Positions 32,345 to 43,430 are shown, numbered from the stretch's first letter. The stretch is 64,000 nt of DNA from Sepioteuthis lessoniana (GCA_963585895.1 OY757911.1:92284514-92348513), one strand, 5' to 3'. Program-made: numbers and translations. The notes: generated by a model not told the origin, from the letters alone.

Positions 32345-32580
32345 CATCAGCTTCAAGGTCATGCCACCGAGTCTCTGCTCCTATTGGCTGGACACGTTTC
32401 CAAGATGAGGGATCATCGTCTACTCAAGATAACTCTATACAGCGAGCTCTTTGCTGACCATCACCACAGAGGGTGACCAAGGAAGTCAATATAAGGACTG
32501 CTTGAAAAATATCTTTTGGTGTTTGTCGCATTGACCATTGCCGTTGGTCCACTCTGACCGAGAACTGTGACACTTAGCAT
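32345..32580 (+). pseudogene. LINE C-terminal fragment of a second EN-type family
   Basis: The translation reads LAGHVSKMRDHRLLKITLYS, then ELFADHHHRG and a stop, and in another frame FCRIDHCRWSTLTENCDT. The pattern GHV-R--DHRLPKI-LYGEL followed by CHIDH--WSTLA is a common C-terminal block of EN-type LINEs, and it differs from the KRSFFQ/GRPARTYIQQL type that dominates this window. Only about 75 codons survive, with at least two frame breaks. Confidence 0.65.
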
Positions 32581-32982
32581 GCATTGTATCCTAATAAAAA
32601 GTTACTGAATGAGAAAGAACCAAAACGGAGACTTGAAATGAAATGAAAATCTTTATACCATTAACAAAATACAATACTGACCAGCAGCATGAAGAAAGTA
32701 GCTACTGCTAGGCGAGATAATAATCAGCATAAATACCCTTTATTTCCTGTGATAATTACAGGAAGGCACAAGGCCTTAAGTTTTGGGGGGAGGGGGAAGG
32801 GTGCGGTCTTGCATTGACTATGTTTTACTAAGGGTACCTAGCTAGCCACATTCGCCGACCCATTCAACAATACAATATATAACCATTCATCCATCGCCAT
32901 GCGCGCTGCTACCACCAAAATACCACATTTGCTCCATGAAGAAAGACCTTCTTAAAACCCTGAAAGTGATGTATGATTTTAT
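32581..32982. other. Spacer with G-rich patch
   Basis: 'aggccttaagttttgggggg' and a G run near 32785-32800. No gene recognised. Confidence 0.45.
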
Positions 32983-33351
32983 TTACAATTTTGTGATATT
33001 TTTACAATGAGTTTGTATGCTGGGAATGGGAGAAAAACCCCGAAATATGTACAAAACGAAAACCAAGGAAATAATCAGCATAAATACCCACATCACATTA
33101 GTGTCCAGCGTATTTATGAGGAATGGGACATACCCATTACTGTTCACCGGTAGGGTACATAACAGCATCTCACCACCAAATATGTTGTCTCCTCCTTTAA
33201 AAAAACCTGCCGGGCCAGTCTCAAGGATAAAAAGCGCAAAAAGAAGTCTCGTAACACTATCGTGCCTTTCTGTTCCCTCATTTACCTGGTTAGCAACGAA
33301 AGTGCCTGCAGTCAGGAAGCCAAGAATGAAGATTTGAAAGTCAGTTTTAGA
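32983..33351 (-). other. Unassigned open frame, both strands open
   Basis: The minus strand is open for about 123 codons from 33351 to the stop at 32983. It holds two hydrophobic stretches (LLFALFIL, about codons 38-45, and VMWVFMLIISLVFVLYIF, about codons 88-105). The plus strand is also open for 107 codons (33017-33337). Base composition is less AT-rich than the surroundings. A possible acceptor (pyrimidine-rich, then 'ctgactgcag', at about 33307-33315 on the minus strand) is present. I recognise no domain. It may be an exon, but equally a piece of an unknown repeat, given how repeat-dense the region is. Confidence 0.25.
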
Positions 33352-33489
33352 TTAGTACTTGAATACAAAGTACATGTCTACTTTATGTGGAAGATATCAT
33401 GTTGAATAATCGATTAGCTGTATCTATTATTTGAGAAAGAGTGTAAATAATTTTGAAATGATTTTAACCCTTAATATCAACTCAGTATT

Positions 33490-34055
33490 CATCATCATCA
33501 TCATCATCATGTCATGCTGGTAGCACGGATATCCCTGACCCTCTCTCGCCACTTTTCCCTATCGTTCATCGCCCTAGGCAGGTCTTCAGGACAACATCCC
33601 GTATCTTCACATAGTTGCTGAATGTATGTTCGTGCTGGTCGTCCAGCATTTGCACGGCCATGTGTGGGGGTCCATAAGAGTACATCACTTATGAGTTCGT
33701 CCCTGCTTCTCCAGCAGTGTCCTGCATGTCTGGTTCGTCTAACTTGAATAGTTTTCGTGATAGGAGGCAGGTGGCCGTACAGTTGGTGTCTTGTGGGGTG
33801 TTGCCGCCAGGAATTGTTCAAGATTGCTCGCAGCATTCTTGTGTAATTGCCGTCTAGCTTCTTCTCCAGCCGTTTTGTTAGAGTCCATGTTGTGCATCCA
33901 TATAGCAGTATCGATGCGACCGCTCCCTGGAAGAAACTGCGTTTCATTTTATCGGTTAGGTCTGATTTCCATATAATCGATAGCCTATTGATAGCTGTCC
34001 ATGCTTTCGTTAACCTCGTGTCGATGTTTTTTTCGGTTGAGGCGACGCTTCAGTG
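33490..34055 (-). pseudogene. EN-type LINE C-terminus, best preserved copy
   Basis: A single 146-codon frame (33947 to 33507) covers the entire C-terminal domain without interruption: KRSFFQGAVASILLYGCTTW, RTRHAGHCWRSRDELISDVL, GRPARTYIQQLCEDTGC and AMNDREKWRERVRDIR. It ends at (ATC)n 33490-33511. The upstream part to about 34055 continues to the segment before KRSFFQ and is 5'-truncated. The intact frame and clean GAT tail suggest that this is the youngest copy of the family here. Confidence 0.85.
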
Positions 34056-34145
34056 ACAGAAATAAACCCTCTTCAACACAACATTTTCAGGAGGCTCCGA
34101 AGATAAGAACACAAGTGAAGTGGATGAAGATACTTATCCCGAATG

Positions 34146-34172
34146 TGTGCGTGCGTGCGTGCGTGCGTGCGT
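34146..34172. repeat. GTGC microsatellite
   Basis: About six 'gtgc' units. Confidence 0.9.
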
Positions 34173-34611
34173 GCTCCCTCGCTTGTGTATGCATGCATCG
34201 TTTCAGAAGAAATTTGAAGAAAAGTACCAAAGCAACCCCCCTACCAGTTTGATATTGTGTAATTTTTTATCGAGGTTCCAAAACATAAGCTATTCATTAC
34301 ATCTGCATTCAGTCATATCGTACTTCAAATTTGAAACTGTCTACTTTAAAGTCATTTGACAAGTTTAGTTGTATGAGAAACAGGTTATAGAAGTTCTAAA
34401 GTGATAAGCCGATATGACAGAAATATATGATAACCAATTTTTCTTGAGAGTCATTTGACTACTCTCTTTAAATGTGCTAATATCCTTGGGGAAGGCATAG
34501 GTCCCTCCTTTCTCTCTCATCTCTTCTAGACAATAGGACAGACTAGGTTATTTAACCTTCGTAAGGCAACCAATCTCGGAGAAGTAAAACTTAAAAAATC
34601 AAGGGGGTGTC

Positions 34612-34850
34612 CTCGTGACGTAATGGTTAAAGAGATGGCTTACGGAATCGTAGTAAGCGAGTTCGTACTCCTGTCGCACTATTACGTTCACTTTCGGGCA
34701 AATACCATTGGGAAAGGTATGAACCCCCTTATCCTCCCATCTATGGGTTAAATAGTACCACGACTGTTCTTCTCGGAGAATGGCTTTGGCATTAAATAAC
34801 CTACAAAGGTTGATATGCCATTAAACAAAGATACCATACCATACCTTAAA
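34612..34850 (+). mobile_element. SINE-A, complete copy
   Basis: Head 'tcctcgtgacgtaatggtta' with B box 'gcgagttcgtactcctgt', body 'ttgggaaaggtatgaacccc' and 'atctatgggttaaatagtac', then the tail 'ggcattaaataacctacaaa' and 'ggttgatatgccattaaac'. The tail is the same as that of family D, so the two families share their 3' recognition end. Confidence 0.85.
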
Positions 34851-35715
34851 AAATGACCCTGTACCACTTCATACACGTGATGGAAGGTCTTGTTAAATGC
34901 ATATGCTGATAAATCAATCAGACTTGGTAATGAATACCATAGAGGCTCTGTACTGTGTATAAAAAAATGCCTTTTCAAATCTAGGAAAAAAAGAAGAAAA
35001 AATCTTATATAAATCTTTACCATCCAGAAAGAAATGTACATTCTGGTGATATTCTAATAATGAAGTTATTAATAATATTTACCTTGCAACGGCTGAAACT
35101 CTTTTCAAACATTTTCCTATGGAACATGTGCTATGTTCCTTGTAAGATAAAAGAGTTTTTATAGGGTCTAAATGCTTAAATAATAAAATAAAACCAATTT
35201 TAAAATTCCAAAAATTCTGCAGTGCGTGTATATTTAAATATACAAAACAAAAACGTATAAATCATTACATTCCTGAATGCTTTCCACTTTGAATGTTTTT
35301 TTTTTCAAATCTTGATTCTGTTTGATATTAACATCTAATAGAGAAAATGAATGATGAAAAAACACACATACCCCCCACCCGCCAAAAAAACCCCACAAAC
35401 TGTACTCAATTTTATAGATTTAACAGCGGTGACTTCGCTTCACATTTCATTGGCCCTTGGATAAAACAAACATTTAGTAAGCGCTGAATAAAACGTGTAA
35501 AATATGACTGGTATTATGAAAGCATAGAAGTATAAATAAAAGGAATGAGGAAAAAGAGGTAAAAATATGAAAAGTTTCTGAATAAGATCTACACTCAAAT
35601 ATTAACCGCATTTTATGAGTGTCAACAAAATATGGAAAAGCGTCTACCATACGTGTTTTTTCATTTCATCCTCTCCCCCACACACTCACACAAACATATA
35701 TGAATATACATATAG

Positions 35716-35720
<5 letters not shown>
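34851..35720. other. No recognisable gene or repeat
   Basis: AT-rich; poly-T and C-rich short tracts near 35300 and 35380. Confidence 0.5.
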
Positions 35721-35795
<75 letters not shown>

Positions 35796-35797
35796 AG
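35721..35797. repeat. CA then TA microsatellite
   Basis: About 14 CA units followed by TA units with one TTTA interruption. Confidence 0.95.
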
Positions 35798-36167
35798 GAT
35801 GCGATAGGTAAACTGCAACCTAAATTAAGCAAAAAGGAAAATACGATAGACATCTCATTTTAATAGATATATTTACCAACATTACATGATATTAACTTGA
35901 AATATAACCCATTAAATTCATTCAAAAATTAGTTGGATTCAAACAAAGACTTTCGTAATGAATACCAAGTTGTACAGCATACCATTTCCAAATTTCTTCA
36001 GGAGTGGATTGTGTCATAGTGCTGCACACCTCACAGACAGTAACTAAATGACTTTAGTTTGCTGCACAGTTGATAAAACTTGAAACAAACAAGGTTCAAG
36101 CGCCGAAAAATTAAAATTGGTGACTGTTAACCGATTGCATCCAATATAAATATATATGTATAAGTGT
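35798..36167. other. No recognisable gene or repeat
   Basis: AT-rich; nothing recognised. Confidence 0.45.
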
Positions 36168-36360
36168 GGTTCAAAAGGTTCTATGTTTAACTCAGAAAAA
36201 AGTCAGAGCGGAACATTTTCGTAATGGCAACACGCTTTCACTTCTTTTAAAGCTGAGAAATCTAATTCAGATATCCATATTAATGTCTTTACCTACAAAA
36301 GTTAGAAGTATGTCACAAATCTAAAATCTAGGGGAGGCTTAGAACTTCTTGAACGACCAT
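36168..36360 (-). mobile_element. Mariner-type MITE, third copy
   Basis: Ends 'gtggttcaaaaggttctatg' (left) and 'gaacttcttgaacgacc' (right) are inverted relatives. The interior, read on the minus strand, aligns with 22848-23048 ('tagatttgt', 'gaattagatttctcag', 'gtgttgccat'). Confidence 0.65.
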
Positions 36361-36373
36361 TGTGTTTATGTAC

Positions 36374-36405
<32 letters not shown>

Positions 36406-36412
36406 ATATATT
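36374..36412. repeat. TA and TG microsatellite
   Basis: TA, then TG, then TA units. Confidence 0.9.
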
Positions 36413-36904
36413 ACAGCAGTATATTGTTGTCACTATCTCATTTGTTGGCTTTGTGGCACATCAAATACGGTATAATTTGGAGAGTGTTCAATATCTGTAA
36501 TAGATCTATTACATAATAATAATAATAGTAATAAAAGGAAGAGAATTAGGAAGTCATCTGTTTCCAAAAGGTCTTTCAAAGAGGTTAGTAATTTTATTCT
36601 ACTACACTTTTCATTTTTAAAGAATGTCTGTTGTATTTTGTGCTTTAAATGAAGAATCAATTTACGAATAATCTAAGAATAATTTTCAGGAAAAGCTTCA
36701 CTGTTAGAAGATGAAATTCTATTTCAGTATAAACATAGAACCATAACACGTGATAGTACCAACTTTTAGAACACTAGGCTGAAAACAATCACAAAATAAT
36801 GTAGGAACGAAAATAGATCGAAGGAAAACCTTTAACAATACGATAGTCCTGGACTTTAACTAAGTTAAAACTTAATGGGAAAGGTTTGGGTTTTATTTGT
36901 TTGT
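36413..36904. other. No recognisable gene or repeat
   Basis: AT-rich flank upstream of the RLE-type LINE. Confidence 0.45.
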
Positions 36905-36950
36905 GTTTTTTTTGTGACCCGTTTTTTATGTACAGCCGTCATAGCTGTCC

Positions 36951-37613
36951 TTGGTCACATCTGTGTCAGGTGCGCAGATCATAAACAACCCCTGGGCCTG
37001 GTATAGCCACATTATACCACCCATGATAAAAATGTCAAATCACAACATTACTCAACGTGGGACCCAGGCAACATGCCTGGGTGTCATGATCGGCAGGTGC
37101 TCTCCTAATAGCCAACATGGAGGGGGGCCCGATCGTCATCCTACGAATGTTGGCTGCTCTTTTTTTAGGTACATAAAAGACGACGTAACGAACCACAACG
37201 AACAGACACCTAAATGCAGAACATGGACTAGGGAAGAGAATCTACTTGCACTAGAATGCTATATCAGATGCAACCCGTCCCAAAGAGGATACAGGAAAAG
37301 AATGATAGAGATCTGGCAAAAACGTTCGACATTTCAGACAACTAGCCAAAGACTAATAAGAAAGAGAGGCGCTGAAATAAGTGGAAAGAAGGAACAGGCA
37401 ACGTGGGGAAAAATAACAGTACAACTTGAGGAAATAAACCAGACAGTACTGGCCAAAGAAGAAAGACTAAACAGATATCGACAAAGGGTAAAACAATACA
37501 GACCAAACTGGACATTCCAAAATAACGAAAGAAAATTCTACCAACAATTAGGAGGGAGTGACACGAAAACATACAAACAACCGGATATAAAAAACCGAAC
37601 GATTTTGGACTAA
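36951..37613 (+). pseudogene. RLE-type LINE N-terminal region
   Basis: A 220-codon frame. The first about 80 codons are probably leader sequence read by chance. From about codon 85 it has the TWTREENLLALECYIRCNPS block and the GYRKRMIEIW block, which resemble the Myb-like helix-turn-helix start seen in this group of LINEs and thought to bind the target DNA. It ends in a frame break: after QPDIKN the natural continuation (ERFWTKIWQPKKHKEN) is in the next frame from about 37595. Confidence 0.7.
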
Positions 37614-38556
37614 AATATGGCAACCAAAGAAACATAAGGAAAATACAGAATGGATAAACAATATTACAAGAGATCTAGATGGACTTGAAGAAGGCCGCAA
37701 AAAAGAAATACACGTTGACTTGCTCAAAACAACACTAAAAAGAATATCAAACTGGAAAGCGTAAGGCCATGATGGAATACATGGCTTCTGCTTCAAGAAA
37801 TTCACCTCCATTCATGGCAGACTAGCACTAGAAATGAACAGACGCTTACAAGGCGCGCAAGTACCTGAATGGATGACCAAAGGAAAGGCTACATTAATCC
37901 AAAAGGACCCTAGCAAAGGAACTGCTTCAAACAATTACAGACCCATAACCTGCCTACCAATGATGTGGAAAATACTAACAGCATAAATAAGGGAAAAGAT
38001 CTACTACTCGCTAACAAGCCGCGGATTGTTCCCTGACGAACAGAAAGGATGCCGCAAAGGATCCAGAGGCACAGCAGAATTACTCTACATAGATCAACAC
38101 ATCCTAAATGAGAGCAAGACAAGACGGAAAAATCTAGCTATGGCCTGGATAGACTACAAAAAGGCATATGATATGGTCCCACAAAGCTGGATAATACACT
38201 CTCTCAAAAAGTACAAGATATCACATGAAGTCATAAACTTCATCGAACAGACTGTGAAAACCTGGACAGTGGAGCTGACAGCAGGGGGAAGAAGCATAGC
38301 TGAAAGAAAGATCCAAAGAGGCATTTTCCAAGGAGATGCACTATCACCCTTACTATTCATAATAGCCATGATGCCACTGAACCACATACTCAGAAAATGC
38401 GCAGCCGGATACAAACTCAGCAGATCGCAAGAGAAGATCAACCACCTAATGTACATGGATGACATTAAATTATTCGCAAAAAATGAAAAAGAACTAGAAA
38501 CTCTCATACACGCCTTTAGAATATACAGTCAGGACATAGAAATGGAATTTGCATAG
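37596..38556 (+). pseudogene. RLE-type LINE reverse transcriptase
   Basis: RT domain read across two in-frame TAA codons. RT motifs in order are: the GHDGIHGF region just after the first TAA (about 37762), where a conserved proline is expected; KGKATLIQKDP and NNYRPITCLP; a second TAA after KILTA (about 37984); then an open 176-codon piece (38026-38556) with EQKGCRKGSRGTAELL, MAWIDYKKAYDMVP (motif A), IFQGDALSPLLFIIAM (motif B) and YMDDIKLF (motif C, YMDD at 38452-38463). The frame ends at MEFA plus TAG, where loss of one G explains the shift into the next piece. The catalytic residues of motifs A and C are intact, but the chain is cut. Confidence 0.85.
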
Positions 38557-39557
38557 AAAAATGTGCCATGCTCGTCATGAAAAGTGGCAAACGACATATG
38601 ACTGATGGAATGGAACTACCAAATCACGACAAAATTAGAACGCTCGAAGAAAATGAAACCTACAAACACTTGGGGATCTTGGAGACTGACACCATCAAAC
38701 AAAAGCAAATGAAAGACACGACCCGAAAAGGATATCTCAGGAGAACTAGAAAACTACTCGAGACAAAACTCTCCAGCAGAAACCTCATTAAAGGAATAAA
38801 TACTTGGGCTGTGCTCAGAGTCAGATATTCAGGACCCTTTCTCAAATGGACCAGAGACGAACTTAAACAAATGGACCAAAGAACAAGGAAAGTAATGACC
38901 ATACATAAGGTATTACACCCCAGAGACGACGTTGACAGACTATATGTATCTAGAAAAGAGGGAGGAAGAGGACTTGCCAGCATCGAAGACACCATACAAC
39001 GGCTCAAAGACTACATAGAAAAACACGAACGAGGACTGCTTACAACCATCAGAAACGATACGGACAACACGATAGACGTAAGAATGACAACAACTAGGAA
39101 ACAAACATGGGAGGGAAAACAACTCTATGGCCGCTTTAAACGTCAAATAAACATCATCTCTCGCCAGAAAACCTGGATCAGGGTAAGAAAAGGAAACCTT
39201 AAGAGAGAAACGGAATCCCTCCTAATAGCAGCACAGGATAACGCCATAAGAACCAATCATATCAAAGCGAGAATAGATAAGACGCAACAAAACAGTAAAT
39301 GTAGGCTATGTCGTGACAGAGACGAAACAATCAATCACATAATAAGCGAATGCAGCAAATTAGCACAGAAGGAGTATAAGGCGAGACACGACTGGGTCGG
39401 CAAGATAATCCACTGGGAAATGTGCAGGAAATTTCAATTCGACCATACAAACAAATGGTATATGCACAACCCAGCACCTGTCCTCGAAAATGACTTGCAT
39501 AAACTCCTATGGGACTTTAACATACAAATGGATCAACTAATCCCGGCCAGAAGATAA
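38557..39557 (+). pseudogene. RLE-type LINE thumb, zinc knuckle and start of endonuclease
   Basis: A 329-codon open piece, the longest in the window. It begins in the EKCAMLVMKSGKR segment just after the RT core, runs through a basic region, and has a CX2CX8HX4C knuckle at 39300-39353 (CRLC, then H, then C). After the knuckle come the KIIHWEMCRKF and LHKLLWDFNIQMDQLIPARR segments, and then a TAA exactly where the PD of the restriction-like endonuclease is expected. The knuckle is known in this group to help position RNA and DNA for cleavage. Confidence 0.85.
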
Positions 39558-39905
39558 GACCTTATAATAATCAACAAAAAGAGAAAATTTGCACAATTGT
39601 CGACTTTGCTGTCCCGCCAGACCACAAAATAAATCTGAAGGAAAGTGAAAAGAAGGATAAGTACCTCGACTTTGCTAGAGAATTGAAAAAGCTGTGGAAC
39701 ATAAAAGTATCGATTGTGCCAATTGTGATAGGTGCGTTAGGCATAATAACTAAAGGATTATTAAAAAGGCCTGGAGGACTTGGAAGTTGGAGGATGGGTA
39801 GAGACTATCCTGCTAAGAACGGCCAGAATCCTGAAACGAGCCCTTGAGGCTTGAGGAGAATGCTGTCTCTCAAACTCCAGTGAAAAACCATCAGCGAACA
39901 CTGTT
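39558..39905 (+). pseudogene. RLE-type LINE endonuclease remainder and 3' end
   Basis: The segment DLIIINKKRK follows the TAA. One base is then missing, and the next frame gives CTIVDFAVPPDHKINLKES, KDKYLDFARELKKLWNIKV and PIVIGALGIITKGLLK. These are the rest of the nuclease core (VDF with downstream lysines) and a conserved hydrophobic end. The element ends near 39905 before an AAT-rich run (39928-39946). Confidence 0.75.
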
Positions 39906-40049
39906 GTGAAAAACTCTAAAGGAATAATAACAATAATAATAATAATGAATTTATATTAGTTTTTATATATACTTACTTGTATACTATTAAATATATATAA
40001 AAACTATTACATATTTTTTATTATTATTATTTTATTCATATATACAATT

Positions 40050-40365
40050 AGTCACTTGTTTACAGTTAAGTGGTCAAACAATTGTATTTTTAAAAATTCA
40101 ATTTACCATAAGTCATTTGTTTGCGCTATGTTCAAACGTCATTCAGTTCTATTTGACCCATTGATAGGACTCAATCAGGTGCTACCACTCTGGTTCAGCT
40201 TGGACCTGGGAGCAATGGCAATGAAGGGGTACTCCACATTACCTAAACTCCTGGGCTGAAGCCTCACCATCAGATAGTTTATCATCTTATCTAAAACACT
40301 CGTTGGAAGTACCATCCCTGTGCAGAGATGCAGTCGGCGTATTTTATAATCCCAGTTGACTGAGT
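40050..40365 (-). repeat. Family-D repeat, head and middle
   Basis: On the minus strand: head complement near 40330-40360 ('gcagtcggcgtattttataa'), middle with 'atggcaatgaaggggtactc', and part of one internal unit to about 40050. Confidence 0.75.
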
Positions 40366-40579
40366 TGTATTTACGATGTTATCCATCAACGAATAATTGA
40401 TTCACAGATAGTTGTCCAAGGGATTCAAATCCATAGAGCTTGAGGGACATTTTATTCATTAAATAATGGTGTAAATTTTTGGCCGATCAATGATATTGCG
40501 TTATTTTATATCCACCTGGGAATAAAACTTATAGGCATTCTTTGATTAATCCATTGATCCGCATTCAAGAACTGTATCC

Positions 40580-40848
40580 TTTACCTTTCTGTTGGTGGTG
40601 CTCTTCTGTCCTTGAAGTCACGTTTATTGATGTCCTGGACGTGTTGAACGAGTTTGTACTGCTTTATGACACCTTGTATGCTGGGAATGTTACTTTTAGC
40701 CACAGATGACACACCCTCGGTTGTGACCTCAAGTTTAATATGGAACACGAAGAATTTAGCGGCCGTTCGAGAATTCGGTGTGTTTAACACTTTGTGAGTC
40801 GTACACAACGGGTCCTTTCGCCGACTGGATTCGATTGGCAGTTGCTAT
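40580..40848 (-). other. Candidate exon-like open stretch, unknown
   Basis: The minus strand is open for 89 codons after a stop at 40848. It includes KFFVFHIKLEVTTEGVSSVA and HVQDINKRDFKDRRAPP. Composition is more balanced than the flanks. The 3' end has 'acagaaaggtaaagg', a plausible splice donor. On the other side 'ataaatatag' is a weak acceptor. I do not recognise the protein. It could be an exon of a host gene or a fragment of an unknown mobile element. Confidence 0.25.
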
Positions 40849-41764
40849 ATTTATAATCTCTACACGCCTAAACAGTAATAAAATTCGATGCATGCCGAGG
40901 AAAATTACGTGAGGTTGTTTTTATTTACGGCTTACCTAAATTATGTTCTGAAATTACTGGTACCATCTGTATATCGTGTCTTTTTATCTGTATATATGAA
41001 CGACAGATAAAAGAAAATACATTACTTAAGAGACAATGAAAGGTTTGATAAATTGATGACATTTAACATTTCCAGGAATTGCTGAATTAAACCGATCAAA
41101 AATATCATTCACACAATGGTATTTTTATCTAGATTTTGCCACATTTGTATTACCTGATATCAATCAAAAGCAAACATTAGAAATATGTTAGAAATATTGG
41201 GATGCATTTTTCTTTCATAATTGTCATTTGTAACAATAAAAAGCGAAATTCATGGCATTTGAAAAAATATAAGAAATACGCGTTGACGATGTTTCAAATA
41301 AAAAAGATATAAACGTAAACATAACATTCGTGGAAATTTTCATAAAAATTTCATTTATCTTCATTATAACGTAAATTAACTGTGTGGATTTTGCTGGAAA
41401 AGAGTTGTGTTCAAAAAGTATCAAAGCTGAAGATGCATTTACCGAAACAGAAATCAAAATAAGAGAAACATTACTTCGAACAACGTTCTTTATCTAATCC
41501 ACGGGGGTCACTTTGTTCGGATTCTGTCAACCATAACTGGGTATAAGTGCTACGTATTCCTGTATTGATACTCCCCTGAAGTCAAGATTTAACCTGCAAC
41601 CCCCAGGTAATTGTCTCTTTAGAAGCTTAGGATACTAACGCATATAACCGTTACACTATATGCCCTGCTGGATAGTTCAGAGTGGATTTTTGGTGAAATT
41701 GAAAAGTCGGGCATGGCAGACCATATATGGAAAGAAAAGGATAACTATATGCCCTAATGGGATA
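40849..41764. other. AT-rich spacer
   Basis: No gene recognised. Confidence 0.5.
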
Positions 41765-42060
41765 AAGTTGGAGGGGTGTAAGTTTTAGGTGATGTAAAGT
41801 ACCCATTCATTGACATTACTCCCAGCTCTACTCTGGCTTGGATTGGATGTGCCTGTTAGAATTCCATCTATGGGTCAAATAGATCGATTTGGCCATTTTA
41901 CTGTGGGCAAACAAACGATTGATTTTAAATTGAATAGTTAATGTTACATAGCAATATATGAAACCTTTTAACTGTGTTCAGATTAAACTATTAGTGTTAG
42001 ATAGAAAAACTTGAAACCATTTAGTTGTGTACAAGCTGACTTGTTTAAAATAATGACCAC
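41765..42060 (+). repeat. Family-D repeat, middle and internal units
   Basis: 'gtacccattcattgacatta', 'ctatgggtcaaatagatcg' and three internal units ('tgtgggcaaacaaacga', 'tatgaaaccttttaactgtg'). The head is degraded. Confidence 0.65.
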
Positions 42061-42104
42061 TAAGTATTCGTTTACAAATCATATATATTCATTATATAAG
42101 CTGG

Positions 42105-42195
42105 ATGTGCAATGGTTAGCAAGCTCGACTAGCAAACCTACACGAGTGAGTTCGAGTCTCATTGGGTGCCCATTTCGTATGGCCTTGTGCCACAT
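42105..42195 (+). mobile_element. tRNA-derived SINE head
   Basis: 'tgtgcaatggttagcaagct' (A-box region) and 'gtgagttcgagtctcattgg' (B-box region) at normal spacing. The body is not assigned to SINE-A, B or C. Confidence 0.5.
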
Positions 42196-42899
42196 CTAAG
42201 TAAAATGCTTAGTAAATTACAACCTATAAATCGTGATATGCTAATCAATCTAATGGCTTGTCATTTCCATAAAATAATATTCCATTCATTACCTGGATTA
42301 CGCACGGAAAAATAATTACGATTCCAAATGATTTTATTTGGTTTTTGTTCTAAAGCAACTTTTGATCGCATAGTCTTTCGTTGTTGATGCTTGAAGGTCG
42401 AAAAAGAAGTTGTCACTTGATTTCTTGTGGTGAACAAAAAACACGAACACGAATATTCAGTTTTGTTTCTACTTTCATTATCTTAATAAATCAGGTCGAC
42501 CTTTTATGGATTTCCCACCGTCTCTCATCGAAAGAAAGAAATCCTGCCCTTTATAAAAGTCTATATCTAGTCTTCTTCTTCTCTATGGGGTCTTATTAAA
42601 TCCTTTACATCACAAAAATTGGTTCCGTTCCGTCGGTCGTTTGAAAACCATCCATCAAGCCTCCTAAATTCACTTCCTCATCGCATTTCAAATCAAGTTC
42701 AGTTTTAGTTGCCTTCCTGTCTGTCAAAGCAGCCACACCCGCGTTCAGGATGACAACACTGGAGATGGTGGACGAGCCACTGCACAAGATGAGCCAGTCA
42801 ATCCATCTGCCCGTCATTGCTGAGTTGACATCTGCTACAATCACCAAAACATATTCTGTGCACCAAGGTCAAACTTCAAATTTTATTCTCTCTCTTTCC

Positions 42900-42901
42900 A
42901 C

Positions 42902-42934
<33 letters not shown>

Positions 42935-43388
42935 TTTCTCTCTCTCTCTCTCCATCTATTGATTTGTGTTCATTTATCTGTCTGTATATCTGTCTCTGTA
43001 TCTCTCTGCTAATCTATCTACCCACCTTCCCGTCAATCTCTCTCAGGTCATTCATCAATCCATATATATCTTTTTATGTATCTATCTGTCTGTTAATCTA
43101 TTTAACCACCTACCTGTCTATCTCTCTCAATTCATTCATCAATCCATATATCTTTTTATGTATCTATCTGTCTGTTAATCTATTTAACCACCTACCTGTC
43201 TATCTCTCTCAATTCATTCATCTATCCATATATCTATCTATCTACATATCTATCTATTTGTTAATTAATCTAACTACCTACCTGTCTATCTCTCTCAGTT
43301 CATTTATCTATCCATGTATCTGTCTATGTATCTATCTATTTGTCTATTAATTTATCTACCTACCAGTTCACCTGTCTCTAATTTCTTC

Positions 43389-43424
<36 letters not shown>

Positions 43425-43430
43425 CATTTA
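42900..43430. repeat. CT run, 82-84-bp minisatellite and ATCT array
   Basis: (CT)n at about 42903-42930 and 42940-42952. Then come about five units with a period near 82-84 bp, recognisable by 'tgttaatctatttaaccacc' at 43091 and 43173, each itself built from CTAT/CTGT. It ends in a pure ATCT run (43388-43425). Confidence 0.85.

Larger units (their letters stand above)
36905..39905 (+). mobile_element. RLE-type LINE (R2/R4/NeSL-like), near full length, dead
   Basis: A single element of about 3.0 kb on the plus strand. In order it has a GC-richer 5' leader, a DNA-binding-like N-terminal region, a reverse transcriptase with KKAYD and YMDD, a CX2CX8HX4C zinc knuckle, and a restriction-like endonuclease at the C-terminus. 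Elements of this architecture nick a specific or preferred target and copy their RNA into it. The gene is broken by at least two frameshifts (near 37590 and 38553), stops near 37762, 37984 and 39556, and another shift near 39590. Its codon composition (about 43% GC) stands out from the AT-rich flanks. The placement in the R2/R4/NeSL group follows from domain order only. Confidence 0.85.

Noticed and set aside
38568-39557. A host protein-coding gene of 329 codons
   Set aside because: The frame continues an RT upstream after a single-base loss and carries the zinc knuckle of an RLE-type LINE; it is part of a dead mobile element.
36905-39905. Rescue of TAA stops by RNA editing in a cephalopod
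   Set aside because: A-to-I editing of TAA would give tryptophan, not the expected proline, and the frameshifts would remain.
42960-43430. CRISPR-like array
   Set aside because: The regular 82-84-bp units are degenerate CTAT/CTGT minisatellite with no distinct spacers, in an animal-type genome.
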